64,000 nucleotides of DNA from positions 177,459 through 241,458 of the forward strand of contig CAVPXP010000011.1 of the NCBI GenBank assembly GCA_963709645.1. The letters run 5' to 3'. Of this stretch, positions 36,359 through 45,715 are shown in pieces. This DNA is from DYRB01 sp963709645 (GTDB lineage: Bacteria; Pseudomonadota; Gammaproteobacteria; Chromatiales; Chromatiaceae). Every line of letters begins with the position of its first letter. Within the stretch, counting starts at the first letter, position 1. A program made the translations under genes and the position numbers. Under the pieces are notes generated by a model that searched no databases, was not told the origin of the DNA, and worked only from the letters and a program-made list of their open reading frames with translations.

Positions 36359-36727
36359 ATGGTCGGAAGTCTCAGTCGTCCCATGCACCCGGTCCTCAAT
36401 CAGGCCCCCGCTGAGCGGGATCACAGCGACCTGTTCGCGGACGATGCCGACATCGATCGGGCGTCCCGCTCCCTCAAAGCCATGTCGCACCCACTGCGGC
36501 TGAAGATCCTCTGCACCCTGGGTGACCAGGAGGTCAGCGTCCAGGACATCGTCGACCAAGTCGGCACATCCCAGAGCAACATCTCCCAGCACCTCGCCAT
36601 CCTTCGCGACAAGGGCATCCTGGCCTCGCGCAAGGATGCCAACCGGGTCTATTACCGGGTGAGCGACGGCCGAACCCTGCAGCTGATCGGAATGATGCGC
36701 GAAGTCTTTTGTCACCAGATCCGCTAG
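36359..36727 (+). CDS. ArsR-family repressor with SqrR/BigR-type cysteine pair
   Basis: 122 residues from ATG 36359 (GGGGG ribosome site upstream). A winged-helix fold: KAMSHPLRLKILCTLG, then the recognition helix TSQSNISQHLAILRDKG and wing RKDANRVYYRVSD. Two cysteines only, C52 (helix 2) and C118 (C-terminal helix, EVFC), 66 residues apart, the spacing of the C41/C107 and C42/C108 pairs of the persulfide sensors SqrR and BigR. That suggests a repressor that senses reactive sulfur by forming a cross-link. It is immediately upstream of, and reads toward, a rhodanese gene. Target promoter unproven. Confidence 0.75.
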   Translation: MVGSLSRPMHPVLNQAPAERDHSDLFADDADIDRASRSLKAMSHPLRLKILCTLGDQEVSVQDIVDQVGTSQSNISQHLAILRDKGILASRKDANRVYYRVSDGRTLQLIGMMREVFCHQIR

Positions 36728-36885
36728 CAGCCCGGCGGCGCCCGCCCGGGCCCGCACCAGGATGACGGGTCGGGCGCGCCTCGATATACTTGCGCCCCCC
36801 AATTGCGCGGTACGTCGCACAGGCATCAGACCTGCACCGTGCGCAGGCCGACCTTACCCGACAGCACTCCGAGATCACCCCGCCG

Positions 36886-37317
36886 ATGCAAACCGCGCAA
36901 CTGATCGAGTTCGTTACTAACCATTGGCCACTTTTCCTGGCCCTCGTGGGGGTCCTCGCCCTGCTCACCTACAATCTGGCGGTGGGCGACAAGGGGTCTG
37001 TGGACCCCGCGGCGGCGACGGACCTGATCAATCACAAGGACGCCGGCGTGATCGACGTGCGGCCCGCCGCAGACTTTGCCAAGGGGCACATCATCAACGC
37101 GCAAAACATCCCGATGAACGGGTTCAAGAACCAGATCGGTGCCCTACAGAAGCACAAGGACGAGCCTTTGGTCGTGACCTGCCGCTCGGGATCGCAGTCG
37201 TCCCTGGCCGCCGGGCTCCTGCGCAAGGCGGGCTTCGCGGAGGTCTATAACCTGCGCGGAGGCGTGCTGGCTTGGCAGAATGCCAACCTGCCGCTGACGC
37301 GCAAAAAGCGCGCCTAG
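36886..37317 (+). CDS. Membrane-anchored rhodanese-like sulfurtransferase (YibN-like)
   Basis: 143 residues. An N-terminal membrane helix (WPLFLALVGVLALLTYN) anchors a rhodanese domain starting near residue 40, with VIDVRPAADFAKGHI and the active-site loop VTCRSGSQSSLAAG (catalytic cysteine ~100). The six-residue CRSGSQ loop is typical of single-domain sulfur-specific rhodaneses. ATG 36886 is chosen so that the protein starts just before the helix; the upstream in-frame ATG 36790 adds a non-conserved stretch. In enterobacteria yibN heads the yibN-grxC-secB-gpsA cluster; here secB follows but grxC is missing. Confidence 0.83.
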   Translation: MQTAQLIEFVTNHWPLFLALVGVLALLTYNLAVGDKGSVDPAAATDLINHKDAGVIDVRPAADFAKGHIINAQNIPMNGFKNQIGALQKHKDEPLVVTCRSGSQSSLAAGLLRKAGFAEVYNLRGGVLAWQNANLPLTRKKRA

Positions 37318-37392
37318 TCCAACCCCAACATTCCCCCCGGGAACTCCAGCCCGACCCACCTCGGGCCCCCCTGCCTACGGATACCCCCAGAG

Positions 37393-37878
37393 ATGGCCGA
37401 TGAAACCCAACCCGACAACGCCCGCCAGTTCGCCGTGCAGCGGATCTACGTCAAGGACCTGTCCTTCGAGTCACCCGGCGCTCCGGACATTTTCCGCAGC
37501 AATTGGGAACCCAAACACGAGCTCAATATCAACACCAAGGTGACACCGCTCGCCGAGGACACCTACGAGGTGGTCCTCTCCGTCACGATCACGACCAAAA
37601 TCGAGGACAAGACGGCCCTGATCGTCGAGGTCCACCAGGCGGGCATTTTCGCCGCGAAGGGCTTCTCGGAGCAGGAACTCGGGCCCCTGCTCGCAGCCTA
37701 CTGTCCCAATCAGCTCTTCCCCTATGCTCGGGAGGTGGTGTCGGATCTGGTGACCAAGGGCAGCTTCCCCCAGGTCCTACTCCAACCGATTAACTTCGAT
37801 GCCCTCTACGCCCAGCACCAGCAGCAGGCCGCCCAGCAGCCCACCCAGCCGGCGGCAGGGGACAAGCGCGGACACTGA
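37393..37878 (+). CDS. secB: Protein-export chaperone SecB
   Basis: 161 residues. The characteristic N-terminal strand QRIYVKDLSFESPGAP, then YEVVLSVTITTKIEDKTALIVEVHQAGIF and CPNQLFPYAREVVSDLVTKGSFPQ near residue 120 identify SecB. The C-terminal Gln/Ala tail is normal. Forms a homotetramer that keeps preproteins unfolded and delivers them to SecA. The gene end overlaps the likely gpsA start region. Confidence 0.95.
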   Translation: MADETQPDNARQFAVQRIYVKDLSFESPGAPDIFRSNWEPKHELNINTKVTPLAEDTYEVVLSVTITTKIEDKTALIVEVHQAGIFAAKGFSEQELGPLLAAYCPNQLFPYAREVVSDLVTKGSFPQVLLQPINFDALYAQHQQQAAQQPTQPAAGDKRGH

Positions 37879-38890
37879 GGCCCTGACCACGCCAAAAGGT
37901 CATGTCGCCGTCCTCGGCGCGGGTTCCTGGGGCACCGCGCTTGGACTCTTGTTGTGTCGCAATGGCTACGCCGTACGCCTGTGGGGCCACGAGCCCGGGC
38001 ATATTGCGCAGTTGTGCGCCGAGGGAGAAAACCGCCCATTCCTTGCAGGGTTTCGCTTCCCCCCCGACCTCGTCCCGGTCGCGGACCTGGCTGTTGCCCT
38101 CGACGGCGCACGCGACGTCCTGATCGTCGTCCCAAGCCACGCGTTTTCCACGCTGCTGTCCCAGGTCTCGGCCGTGCTGCCGTCCGGCATCGGCGTCGCC
38201 TGGGCCACGAAGGGCTTTGAGCCGGGCAGCGGTCGGCTACTGCACCAGATCGCCGCCCAGTTACTGCCCGGGCGTGATCTGGCCGCGGTCTCGGGTCCCA
38301 GCTTCGCCCGGGAGGTGGCCCAGAACCTGCCGACGGCGGTGACTGTCGCATCCCCCCAGCCGGCCTACGCCCAGCGCGTAGCCGACCTACTCCACGGAGA
38401 GCGTTTCCGCGCCTATGTCAGCAACGACATCGTCGGCGTCCAAGTCGGCGGTGGGGCCAAGAACGTCCTGGCCATCGCCGCTGGAATCGCCGACGGGCTT
38501 GGTTTCGGAGCCAACACGCGCGCCGCGCTGATCACCCGGGGGCTGGCGGAGCTGATCCGGCTCGGCGTCGCCCTGGGCGGCAAGCCAGAGACCTTCATGG
38601 GCCTGGCAGGGCTGGGCGATCTGGTCTTGACCTGTACCGACAACCAATCGCGCAACCGCCGCATGGGGCTGGCATTGGCCCGGGGCCTCGACTCAGCCTC
38701 CGCGAGGGCTGAGATCGGCCAGGAGGTCGAGGGGGTTATCACCGCTCGGGCTGTGCACGCCATGGCCCGGGGTCTGGGTGTCGAGATGCCCATCAGCGAA
38801 CAGGTCTATGGCGTGCTCTATGAGGGGATAACTCCAGCTCAGGCAACCGCAGCATTGCTGGAGCGCAGCAGCAAGGCGGAGTTCTACTGA
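37799..38890 (+). CDS. gpsA: Glycerol-3-phosphate dehydrogenase [NAD(P)+]
   Basis: The N-terminal dinucleotide loop VAVLGAGSWGTALGLL and the catalytic KNVLAIAAGIADGLGFG with GLAGLGDLVLTC and NRRMGLALARG are the GpsA signature. Makes sn-glycerol-3-phosphate for phospholipid synthesis. The start is uncertain: ATG 37799 is the only in-frame ATG but overlaps secB by 80 bp and adds ~30 non-conserved residues; a CTG at 37883 would fit the domain better. Follows secB as in many Gammaproteobacteria. Confidence 0.9.
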   Translation: MPSTPSTSSRPPSSPPSRRQGTSADTEALTTPKGHVAVLGAGSWGTALGLLLCRNGYAVRLWGHEPGHIAQLCAEGENRPFLAGFRFPPDLVPVADLAVALDGARDVLIVVPSHAFSTLLSQVSAVLPSGIGVAWATKGFEPGSGRLLHQIAAQLLPGRDLAAVSGPSFAREVAQNLPTAVTVASPQPAYAQRVADLLHGERFRAYVSNDIVGVQVGGGAKNVLAIAAGIADGLGFGANTRAALITRGLAELIRLGVALGGKPETFMGLAGLGDLVLTCTDNQSRNRRMGLALARGLDSASARAEIGQEVEGVITARAVHAMARGLGVEMPISEQVYGVLYEGITPAQATAALLERSSKAEFY

Positions 38891-38929
38891 CTAGATGCTG
38901 CCTTCGTCCGTGCCCCGACCACCCCAGGT

Positions 38930-39451
38930 TTAACGGCTTGGGGCCGTCGAACCTGGCGGGGCACCCTGCCCCGCGCGCGCGTCCCCGAGCGCTGCGCCCG
39001 CAAAGCCGTTCTGGCGCCAAGCCTCGAAGACCACCACTGCGACCGCGTTGGAAAGGTTCAAGCTGCGGTTGTTGGGGTACATGGGGAGGTAGATCCGCTG
39101 TGACACAGGACAGGCGTCAAGCACGACTTGGGGCAACCCGCGGGTCTCCGGGCCAAACAGGAAGGCATCGCCAGGGGTGTATCTGGGTGCAGAGTAGGAC
39201 TCGTGGCCCCGGGTGCTGCAGGCATATAATCGCTCCGGTCGAGCCACCGCCAGACAGGCATCTAACGAAGGGTGGACGCGCACGTCGACCCACTCCCGAT
39301 AGTCGAGCCCGGCCCGCCGCAGGTGGCGATCATCGAGTACGAAACCCAGCGGCTCGACTAGGTGCAGGCGCGCCCCGGCGTTGGCGCACAGCCGCATCAC
39401 ATTGCCGGTGTTGGGCGGGATCTCCGGCTCATACAGAATGACTTCGAACAA
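38930..39451 (-). CDS. trmL: tRNA (cytidine/uridine-34 2'-O)-methyltransferase TrmL
   Basis: About 173 residues from TTG 39451, chosen because GGAG lies 7 nt upstream and the conserved start (FEVILYEPEIPPNTGNVMRLCAN) follows at once; no ATG is nearby. The SPOUT-class knot shows FLFGPETRGLP and IYLPMYPNNRSLNLSNAVAVVVFEAWRQ. It methylates the wobble ribose of tRNA-Leu isoacceptors. Tail to tail with gpsA, and divergent from the dihydroorotate dehydrogenase gene. Confidence 0.88.
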   Translation of the reverse strand: MFEVILYEPEIPPNTGNVMRLCANAGARLHLVEPLGFVLDDRHLRRAGLDYREWVDVRVHPSLDACLAVARPERLYACSTRGHESYSAPRYTPGDAFLFGPETRGLPQVVLDACPVSQRIYLPMYPNNRSLNLSNAVAVVVFEAWRQNGFAGAALGDARAGQGAPPGSTAPSR

Positions 39452-39560
39452 GAGTGGTCTCCATTCGGGCCGTCGCTTGGTTTGACCGCCCGGAGCCGCC
39501 GCCCCTCGCGGGTCGATCGATTGGGCCGGCCATGGCCCCCTCTCAGCGCAGGTGTCCCCC

Positions 39561-40529
39561 ATGATCACAGCAAACGATCCGCGCCTGGCAATGGACTTCT
39601 GCGGGCTGCACTTCAATACCCCGCTCGTCTTGCTCTCCGGGTGCGTGGGCTTCGGCGAGGAATACACCCGAGTCAAGGGATTCTCCAATCGCGACGCCGG
39701 CGCCGTCTGCCTCAAGGGGACCACGCTGGAACCGCGTCTGGGCAACCAGCCCCACCGCGTCTACGAGGCCCCCGGAGGCATGCTCAACGCCATCGGGCTG
39801 CAGAACCCCGGAGTCGACTATGTGGTCCGTGAGATCCTACCGATGCTGGATTTCGCCGAGACCCGCTTCATCGCCAACGTCTCCGGCTCGACCGTCGAGG
39901 AATATTACGAAGTCACCCGGCGCTTGGACGATTCTCCCATCGACGCCATGGAGGTCAACATCTCCTGCCCGAACGTCAAGCAAGGCGGCGTCGCCTTCGG
40001 CAACGACCCCATGATGTCTGCGCGGGTGGTCGCCGCCTGCCGCAAGGCCACGCGCAAGCCCATCATCACCAAGCTCTCTCCCAACCAGACCGACATCGCC
40101 GCCAACGCACTCGGCTGCCTGGAAGCCGGCAGCGACGCCTTCTCGGTCATCAATACGCTGATGGGCATGGCCATTGACGTGGACAGCCGCACCCCGGTGA
40201 TCGGCAACAACCAGGGGGGATTATCCGGCCCTGCCATCAAGCCCATCGCGCTGCTCAAGGTGCATCAGGTCTACCAGGTCTGCCGCGAGCACCACATCCC
40301 TATCATCGGCCAGGGCGGCGTGCAAAACGCACGCGACGCGCTCGAGTTCCTCATCGCCGGGGCCAGCGCGGTGGGCGTGGGGACGGCCCTGTTTTACGAC
40401 CCCCTGATCTGCAAGACCATCAACACAGGCATCGCCTCCTACCTGGAGCGCCACGCGTTGAGCCACGTCTCACAGTTGACAGGAAGCCTGCGCCTGCACG
40501 AGCGCCAGCCCGTTGTTTGCAGCTGCTGA
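39561..40529 (+). CDS. Dihydroorotate dehydrogenase, class 1B-like catalytic subunit
   Basis: About 322 residues (ATG 39561; ATG 39552 also possible). The flavin barrel shows VLLSGCVGFGEEY, GMLNAIGLQNPGVD, the active-site MEVNISCPNVKQGG with cysteine as base, and PIIGQGGVQNARDALEFLIAGASAVGVGTAL. A cysteine base places it in class 1 rather than the membrane class 2 enzyme usual in Gammaproteobacteria. No pyrK (electron-transfer subunit) lies beside it. It could instead be a related dihydropyrimidine dehydrogenase-type flavoenzyme. Confidence 0.75.
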   Translation: MITANDPRLAMDFCGLHFNTPLVLLSGCVGFGEEYTRVKGFSNRDAGAVCLKGTTLEPRLGNQPHRVYEAPGGMLNAIGLQNPGVDYVVREILPMLDFAETRFIANVSGSTVEEYYEVTRRLDDSPIDAMEVNISCPNVKQGGVAFGNDPMMSARVVAACRKATRKPIITKLSPNQTDIAANALGCLEAGSDAFSVINTLMGMAIDVDSRTPVIGNNQGGLSGPAIKPIALLKVHQVYQVCREHHIPIIGQGGVQNARDALEFLIAGASAVGVGTALFYDPLICKTINTGIASYLERHALSHVSQLTGSLRLHERQPVVCSC

Positions 40530-40651
40530 CCGCGGCAGCACGAAGGGCCCCACACCTTGACGCTGGTCCGGAGGCCCGTGGTATATTAACAATTCCGTAA
40601 GCACTGAATTCGCCCCCTTTGCGGCATACTCACCCTGGTCCGGAGACTCAT

Positions 40652-40873
40652 ATGAGCGACACCGAAGCATTGAAGAAAGAGCGGCAGGAGTTGATCGAGA
40701 AGATGCTCGATATGCAGAAGCAGTTCATCGCCTACGAGCACGAGCACGGTGTGACCGGAAAGGACTACTGGGCCTCCTCGGAAGGGCTGCTCGCCACCTA
40801 CCGTGAAGAGTACGCCGAGATGGCCAACCGTGTGGTGGATATTGCCCACGAGCTCGTCGGCTCCCACCGCTAG
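40652..40873 (+). CDS. Small charged helical protein, 73 aa, unknown function
   Basis: ATG 40652 follows a CGGAG ribosome site. The sequence is all-helical in character (KKERQELIEKMLDMQKQF), with a central aromatic patch EHEHGVTGKDYWAS and a C-terminal amphipathic helix ending in VVDIAHELVG. No signal peptide or membrane segment. Good codon use, its own ribosome site and a perfect downstream terminator support a real, probably separately transcribed gene. I do not recognise the family. Confidence 0.7.
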   Translation: MSDTEALKKERQELIEKMLDMQKQFIAYEHEHGVTGKDYWASSEGLLATYREEYAEMANRVVDIAHELVGSHR

Positions 40874-40920
40874 TCTTTCTGCAGCTCGCGATTCGGTCGA
40901 GGCAACCCCCTCGGCACCAG

Positions 40921-40950
40921 AAGGCCCATGCTTGCATGGGCTTTCTTTTT
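40921..40950 (+). terminator. Rho-independent terminator after the 73-aa gene
   Basis: An 11-bp stem (40921-40931 with 40934-40944, one G-U pair) around a two-base TT centre, core GCCCATGC/GCATGGGC, followed by CTTTTT. It lies 48 bp after the stop of the 73-aa gene and is the clearest terminator in the window. Confidence 0.88.
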
Positions 40951-41080
40951 GGCGACATGCGCGTTCGCGGTTGCTCCGCGCGTTTTGACGGAGATAGGCG
41001 ACTGCCTGTGGGCGCGCCGCGCCGGCGCGGCGCAGCGTCTTCCAGGGCCATTCTGGAAGACGTCCCCGGGCGCGGCCCCG

Positions 41081-44000
41081 TCAGGCCGCCCGGCGACCCT
41101 CTTCGGCCAGGGTCTCGCGCGCCGGCTGCAGGGGGTCCGCGCCCAAGGTCCCGACCAGTGCATCCAGATAGGCGGCGTCCTGAACCGATGCCAGCCGCGC
41201 CTTGGCCCGCTCAAGGCGCGCGGCAGCGTCCAGGCGGTGCGCCTCGTCGGCGTAGTGGCGCAGCTCCAGGAACTGCTGCAGGTTGTGGACCAAGCGCCGA
41301 GCGAGCTGGATGTCGCGCTGCTGCTTGACCTCCAGGCGCTCCCGGTACCAGTCCGAGGCCAGCAGTGACTCGCGCGTGAACAGGCCGCGGATGGCAGGGT
41401 GGTGGACCGATAGCCCCTGGTAGTGCCCCTCGGCCATGATGTGGAGCAGCGCCTTGAGCGGCGGACAGGCGTCCTCGATGCTGCCGTCCTCCAGATAGCG
41501 CCGCGCGACCCGCTCCTGGGCCTCGCAGATGTTCTCGATGCCGTCCACGAAGACCTCGAGGTCCTGGGTCTCCGGCCGCAGGATGGCCGGCGTGAAGACC
41601 GCGCTGGGGGTTGTCGAAGATCTTGCCCAGGAAGTGGGCGACGAAGCGCTCGGTGATGCGGTAGCCCGAGCCGGCTCGCCAGCACGGTGCGCCCCTGGTG
41701 CTCGAAGTCCTCGAGCGGCTCCAGATAGCCGTTGGCGATCAGGTACTGCGGGGTCGCGCTCCTGCTCGGAGAGGCGCGCCCAGATCTCCGGGATCAGGAG
41801 GGAGACGTCGTGGGCGACCTTCACGTCCGGGCCGATGTGGCCGGCCGAGCTGGAGAACCCGGCGTAGCCGGTGAGGATGTAGGACACCAGGGCGTTGTTC
41901 AGGTCCACCGTCGGGCGCAAGGCGTTGAATGGCGCCTTGGTCAGGGCACCTTCGCTGCCGGCCCCGGTGGTGGACGGGGACTTGCCGGTCAGCGAGCAGA
42001 CGAAGTCCATGAACAGCTCGGGCAGCTCCTGGTAGTGGATGGGGTTGTAGACCGCCAGCGCCCGGATGCCGGGCTCCGGCGGGTTGTTGCGCCGCCCGGT
42101 GAGGACCGCGTCCACCGGGTTGCAGACCAGGCTGTCCAGGGGCAGCTTGCGGTGGAAGCGGGCCCCGATCTCGGCGACATACTTGCGCACCGGGTTGACC
42201 AGGTCCGGGCGGACCTGCAGGTAGCGCGGGTTCTTGGACGGCTTGCCGTCCACCAGCCGGGGGTGGGCGGAGGAGACCACGGTGACGCCGTCCCGTGCCG
42301 CCTGCTCCAGGCGCTCACGCATGGGAGGCGTGAACTTGGCCAGGGTCAGGACGTCCTCCACCACCTCGGCCAGCGCCTCGCCCTTCAGCGGCTCGTAGTT
42401 GGCCATGAAGTTGCCGTACTGGGCCATCTCCAGCTCGGTCTGCTTGTCGAAGCCGGGGATGATGGCGTCGTCCGGGCGCTGGAACAGCCGGTACTCGCAG
42501 TTCTTGGCGAGCTTGACGCTGTGTCCGCTCTCCAGGACCGCGGCCGCGCAGCCGTTGACATAGCCGGCAGGGACCACCACCGAGGCGGTGATGTCGTCCT
42601 CCATCTGCATCTTCTCGGCGGCGATGAAGTCCTGGCGCAGCTTGAAGGTCCGCCACTTGCCGTCCTGGTCGAACCCGACCCGCAGGTAGGACGCGACGAT
42701 GCGCCGCTCGAAGACCTTGAGCTCGTGCCCGGGGGCGCCGTCCACCTCGTCCACCGAGAGGTGCTCGCGCCAGGACTCGCCCCACTCCGGGCGGTAGAGG
42801 CGCTTGATCATGAAGGCCAGCGCCCAGCAGCCGTGGCGGGATCGACTCGAGCCAGGCGTTGAACTCCGGCTTGTAGCTGGGCGACGGGGTCAGCAGCTTG
42901 ATCACCGAGCCCAGGCTGCGCTCCGGGGACAACGGCTTGCGCCCGGGATCGTGGTCCTCGTGCTCGAAGCCGGGGAGGAAGCGGTCGGTGTAGTCGCGGT
43001 CGAAGATCTCCTGCACCCGGTCCAGGTCCTTGTGCAGGTCGTCGACGAAGATCGGGCCGTAGAGGACGGCGTCGTCGAGGGACTTGGAGATCTCGGACTT
43101 GCCGCCGCCCGAGACGGTGCAGGGCTTGTGGCAGAAGGTCCCCTCGGGGTGGGTGCCGATGAGACGCCAGGACGGGGCGCCCGGGTGCTTGTGCATCTCG
43201 ACCTTGTAGCCGTTGGGCTGGATGTAGATCTTGCCCGGCTGCAGGCGGATGGACTGGGTCGTCGCCGTCCTTCTCCCAGGTGATGCGCTGGGCATTGAGC
43301 TCCATGCGCAGGGCCTGGGGGACATAGATCACCTGCGGGAAGCGCTTGTCGATCCCGTAGCCCTCCGGCTGCAGGTCCATGATCTCGCCGTAGCGCTCCA
43401 CCATGTCGGCGAAGAGCGTAGCCCGGCTCGCGGGTGCGTGCTGTCCACGCCGAACTCCTCGCCGTGGTTGACCCGCGGGAAGGCCAGCGCCCCGCCGGCG
43501 TGCTCCTCCTCGGCCAGGCCGAACAGATTGGCGGCAAAGCTGATCTGGGTCTTCACCTCCTTCTTGCAGTAGCCGTAGTAGTTGTCCGCCAGGATGGTGA
43601 AGATGACCCCGGAGGCGTCGCGGGCGGTGAGCTTGAAGGCCTCGCCGTCGTTGTAGCGCTCCGTCCGGGTCCTGCCAGCACATGCCGTCCGCGCGCTGGC
43701 GGGCGGTGGCGTGGTCCCAGTGGGGCAGGCCCAGCTCCTGCTTGGTGAGCGTGGTCAGGTGCGGGGCGAGCAGAACGCAGCCGGTGTGGCCGGACCAGTG
43801 GTCCACGTCCAGGGCGGCGTCGAAGTCGGCCAGGTAGGGGTTGCCGCCGTTGCCGAAGATGCTCTCCACGAAGTCCAGGTTGGAGACCAGGTTGCCCGGG
43901 GCGAAGAAGCGGATCTCCATGTTCTTCTCGGGCTGGAAGCCGGGCACCTCCGGGACAGATCACCGGGCGCAGCAGGAGCGAGACGAACATCCGCGCGGGC

Positions 44001-44610
44001 TCGGCTCTGGTTCGCCGTGAAGGGGATGGTCAGCAGGTCGTCCGGCGGGCTCAAGGCCGCGCTCGAGCATCCGCGCGAAGACCGCCTTGGGCACCGCCTT
44101 CTTGTCGCCGGGGATGGGCAGCCCGCCCTCGGCGACGTGGAAGGAGCCCTCGGTGGTGCGCCGGTCGCTCGCCGGGTTGTGCAGGACCCCCTGGGCGACG
44201 CGGTAGCTCGAGACGATGTCGGAGTGAAACTCGTCGCTGTCGATGGGCACCGACAGCTCCCGGGCCAGGCCGTGGCGATCGAGGATGAAGGACTGGAAGG
44301 GCAGGGTCGGGACCTTGTCCAGCTCCAGGTCCTCGAGATAGCGGTTGAGGAAGTCCTGGATGCGCCGATCCACCGGGCAGTGGTAGGAGGACAGCAGCCG
44401 GTTCTTCTCGCGGTAGCTCAGCAGCAGATCGTGGGCGATGTCGATGAAGCCCGCCGTCTCCCCTGTGCCGCAGGACGGCTGCCCGGAGGAGACCAGCTTG
44501 AGGTTGATGTAGAGCTGCAGCTTCTGACGTTCTTCCGCCGACAGCGGGTTGGCGGCCAGGGCAGAAGAGGAGGCGCTGGGGTTGAGACCAAGCTCGCGAA
44601 TGGGGTCCAT
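41081..44610 (-). pseudogene. Very large (~1,170 aa) PEP-carboxykinase-like protein, PPi-type candidate, many frameshifts
   Basis: From ATG 44610 (MDPIRELGLNPSAS) to the stop at 41081 one protein reads through in pieces across all three frames, with at least eight shifts (for example near 44050, 43990, 43950, 43675, 43540, 43420, 43270, 42820, and a compensated pair ~41780/41610). Distinctive segments are HKPCTVSGGGKSEISKS (about 43069-43117), LTGKSPSTTGAGSEGA and ACPPLKALLHIMAEG. Length and these segments agree with what I recall of pyrophosphate-dependent PEP carboxykinase (EC 4.1.1.38); this is a tentative recollection, not a search result. If right, it interconverts oxaloacetate and PEP with PPi. 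Flanking code is conserved in each frame, so sequence error is likelier than decay. Confidence 0.45.
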
Positions 44611-45087
44611 AGCTTCGGATACCTGAGGTTGTGCGGGGGCCTGCGGCGGGCGCGTCAAAAGATTCACGCAAAAATCGCGCCGCGGAACGACGGAAACGCC
44701 CACGCGATTAGCATACGCAGCCGAGCAGCGTGCCCGCCCCTTGCAGAGACATTAAGCCTCTGAAAGAGTTGGCATTTGATTGAGCGCTTACGGTGGTGGG
44801 GAGCTACGTGCCGAGGCGAAGCACATCAGCCGCCCGCAAGCTCTCTGCAGCGCCCCGGCCTCTGACCTACGCGCCGGGTCGCGACGCACCCTGTTGGTGC
44901 ATGCAGGGCACTACGTTACCACAGGCACGGTAGCCAGGCCCACACTGACCCGCAGACCCACCGGCTTCGGCGCCCGTATTGCGCCGGATGACGCTCCCCG
45001 CATACGGCGCTAAGGGCCAGGCGGTTTCGCCTCTAGATCAGGGTGGAGGGGCAGAAGTAAAGACCCCGCGAGCTTTTCCCCCGCCGC
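44611..45087. other. 477-bp gap with no supported gene
   Basis: Lies between the start of the frameshifted large gene and the stop of the LprI-like gene. No open frame here has protein character on either strand, and I see no terminator or clear repeat. It must contain the promoter of the large gene, near 44620-44720, but I cannot pick the hexamers with confidence. Confidence 0.35.
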
Positions 45088-45462
45088 CTATTTTCCAGTC
45101 CAATTACGCAACTGCTGGGTCCTGCCTTTGGTGAGATCCTCCCGGCATCTTTCATACAACATCGGCCAAATCGAACCGCCGTAGGCCTCCGCATTCGCTT
45201 CCTTCTTGCATTTTGGGTCCCGGTCTCGCAACCATCCGCGCTGCTCCATCCGAAGTGTCTTCTGATCCTTATTCGTCAGAGAACCCATCAGCTTCTTGTA
45301 TACACGGTTGAGTTCTGCGTCCGCAATGCTGAAATCGCGCCCTACACAAGCCGTCAATTCAATCTGTGTTCCCTCTTCATTACACTCGGGCGCTTGTGAC
45401 CAGGCAGCATTATTGGCCGCCACCAACATGAGAAGAGCAACCGAGCGGGAAAACTTGTTCAT
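45088..45462 (-). CDS. Secreted LprI/DUF1311-family protein
   Basis: 124 residues. Signal peptide (RSVALLMLVAANNAAWSQA) then a small helical domain with four cysteines, in the order ECNEE, LTACVG, PKCKK and YERCRED, the pattern of the LprI N-terminal (DUF1311) domain. ADAELNRVYKKLMGSL and LRMEQRGWLRDRD are the family's signature helices. Some members inhibit lysozyme. Likely periplasmic with two disulfides. Neighbours suggest an accessory island. Confidence 0.75.
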   Translation of the reverse strand: MNKFSRSVALLMLVAANNAAWSQAPECNEEGTQIELTACVGRDFSIADAELNRVYKKLMGSLTNKDQKTLRMEQRGWLRDRDPKCKKEANAEAYGGSIWPMLYERCREDLTKGRTQQLRNWTGK

Positions 45463-45715
45463 TAACTTCTAGACCTCGCTCTCGGTTTCAGCTGACAAGA
45501 TATTCCATACAGCATGTAGGTTAAACCCGCGGGACCCAATTTCCCTTGCGTTATCAGTTGGCTGGCATCAGCTAGGCCGCGGTAGGGCGTCTGGACTGGT
45601 CATCGTCAGCCACCCTGATGATTTCCGTGCCCGTATTGCACCGAAGGGGATACGTGATTGCAAGACTTAACCTCGGCCTTCGGTGGAGACCTCAGGGTCT
45701 ATCCCGGGTCTCCCC

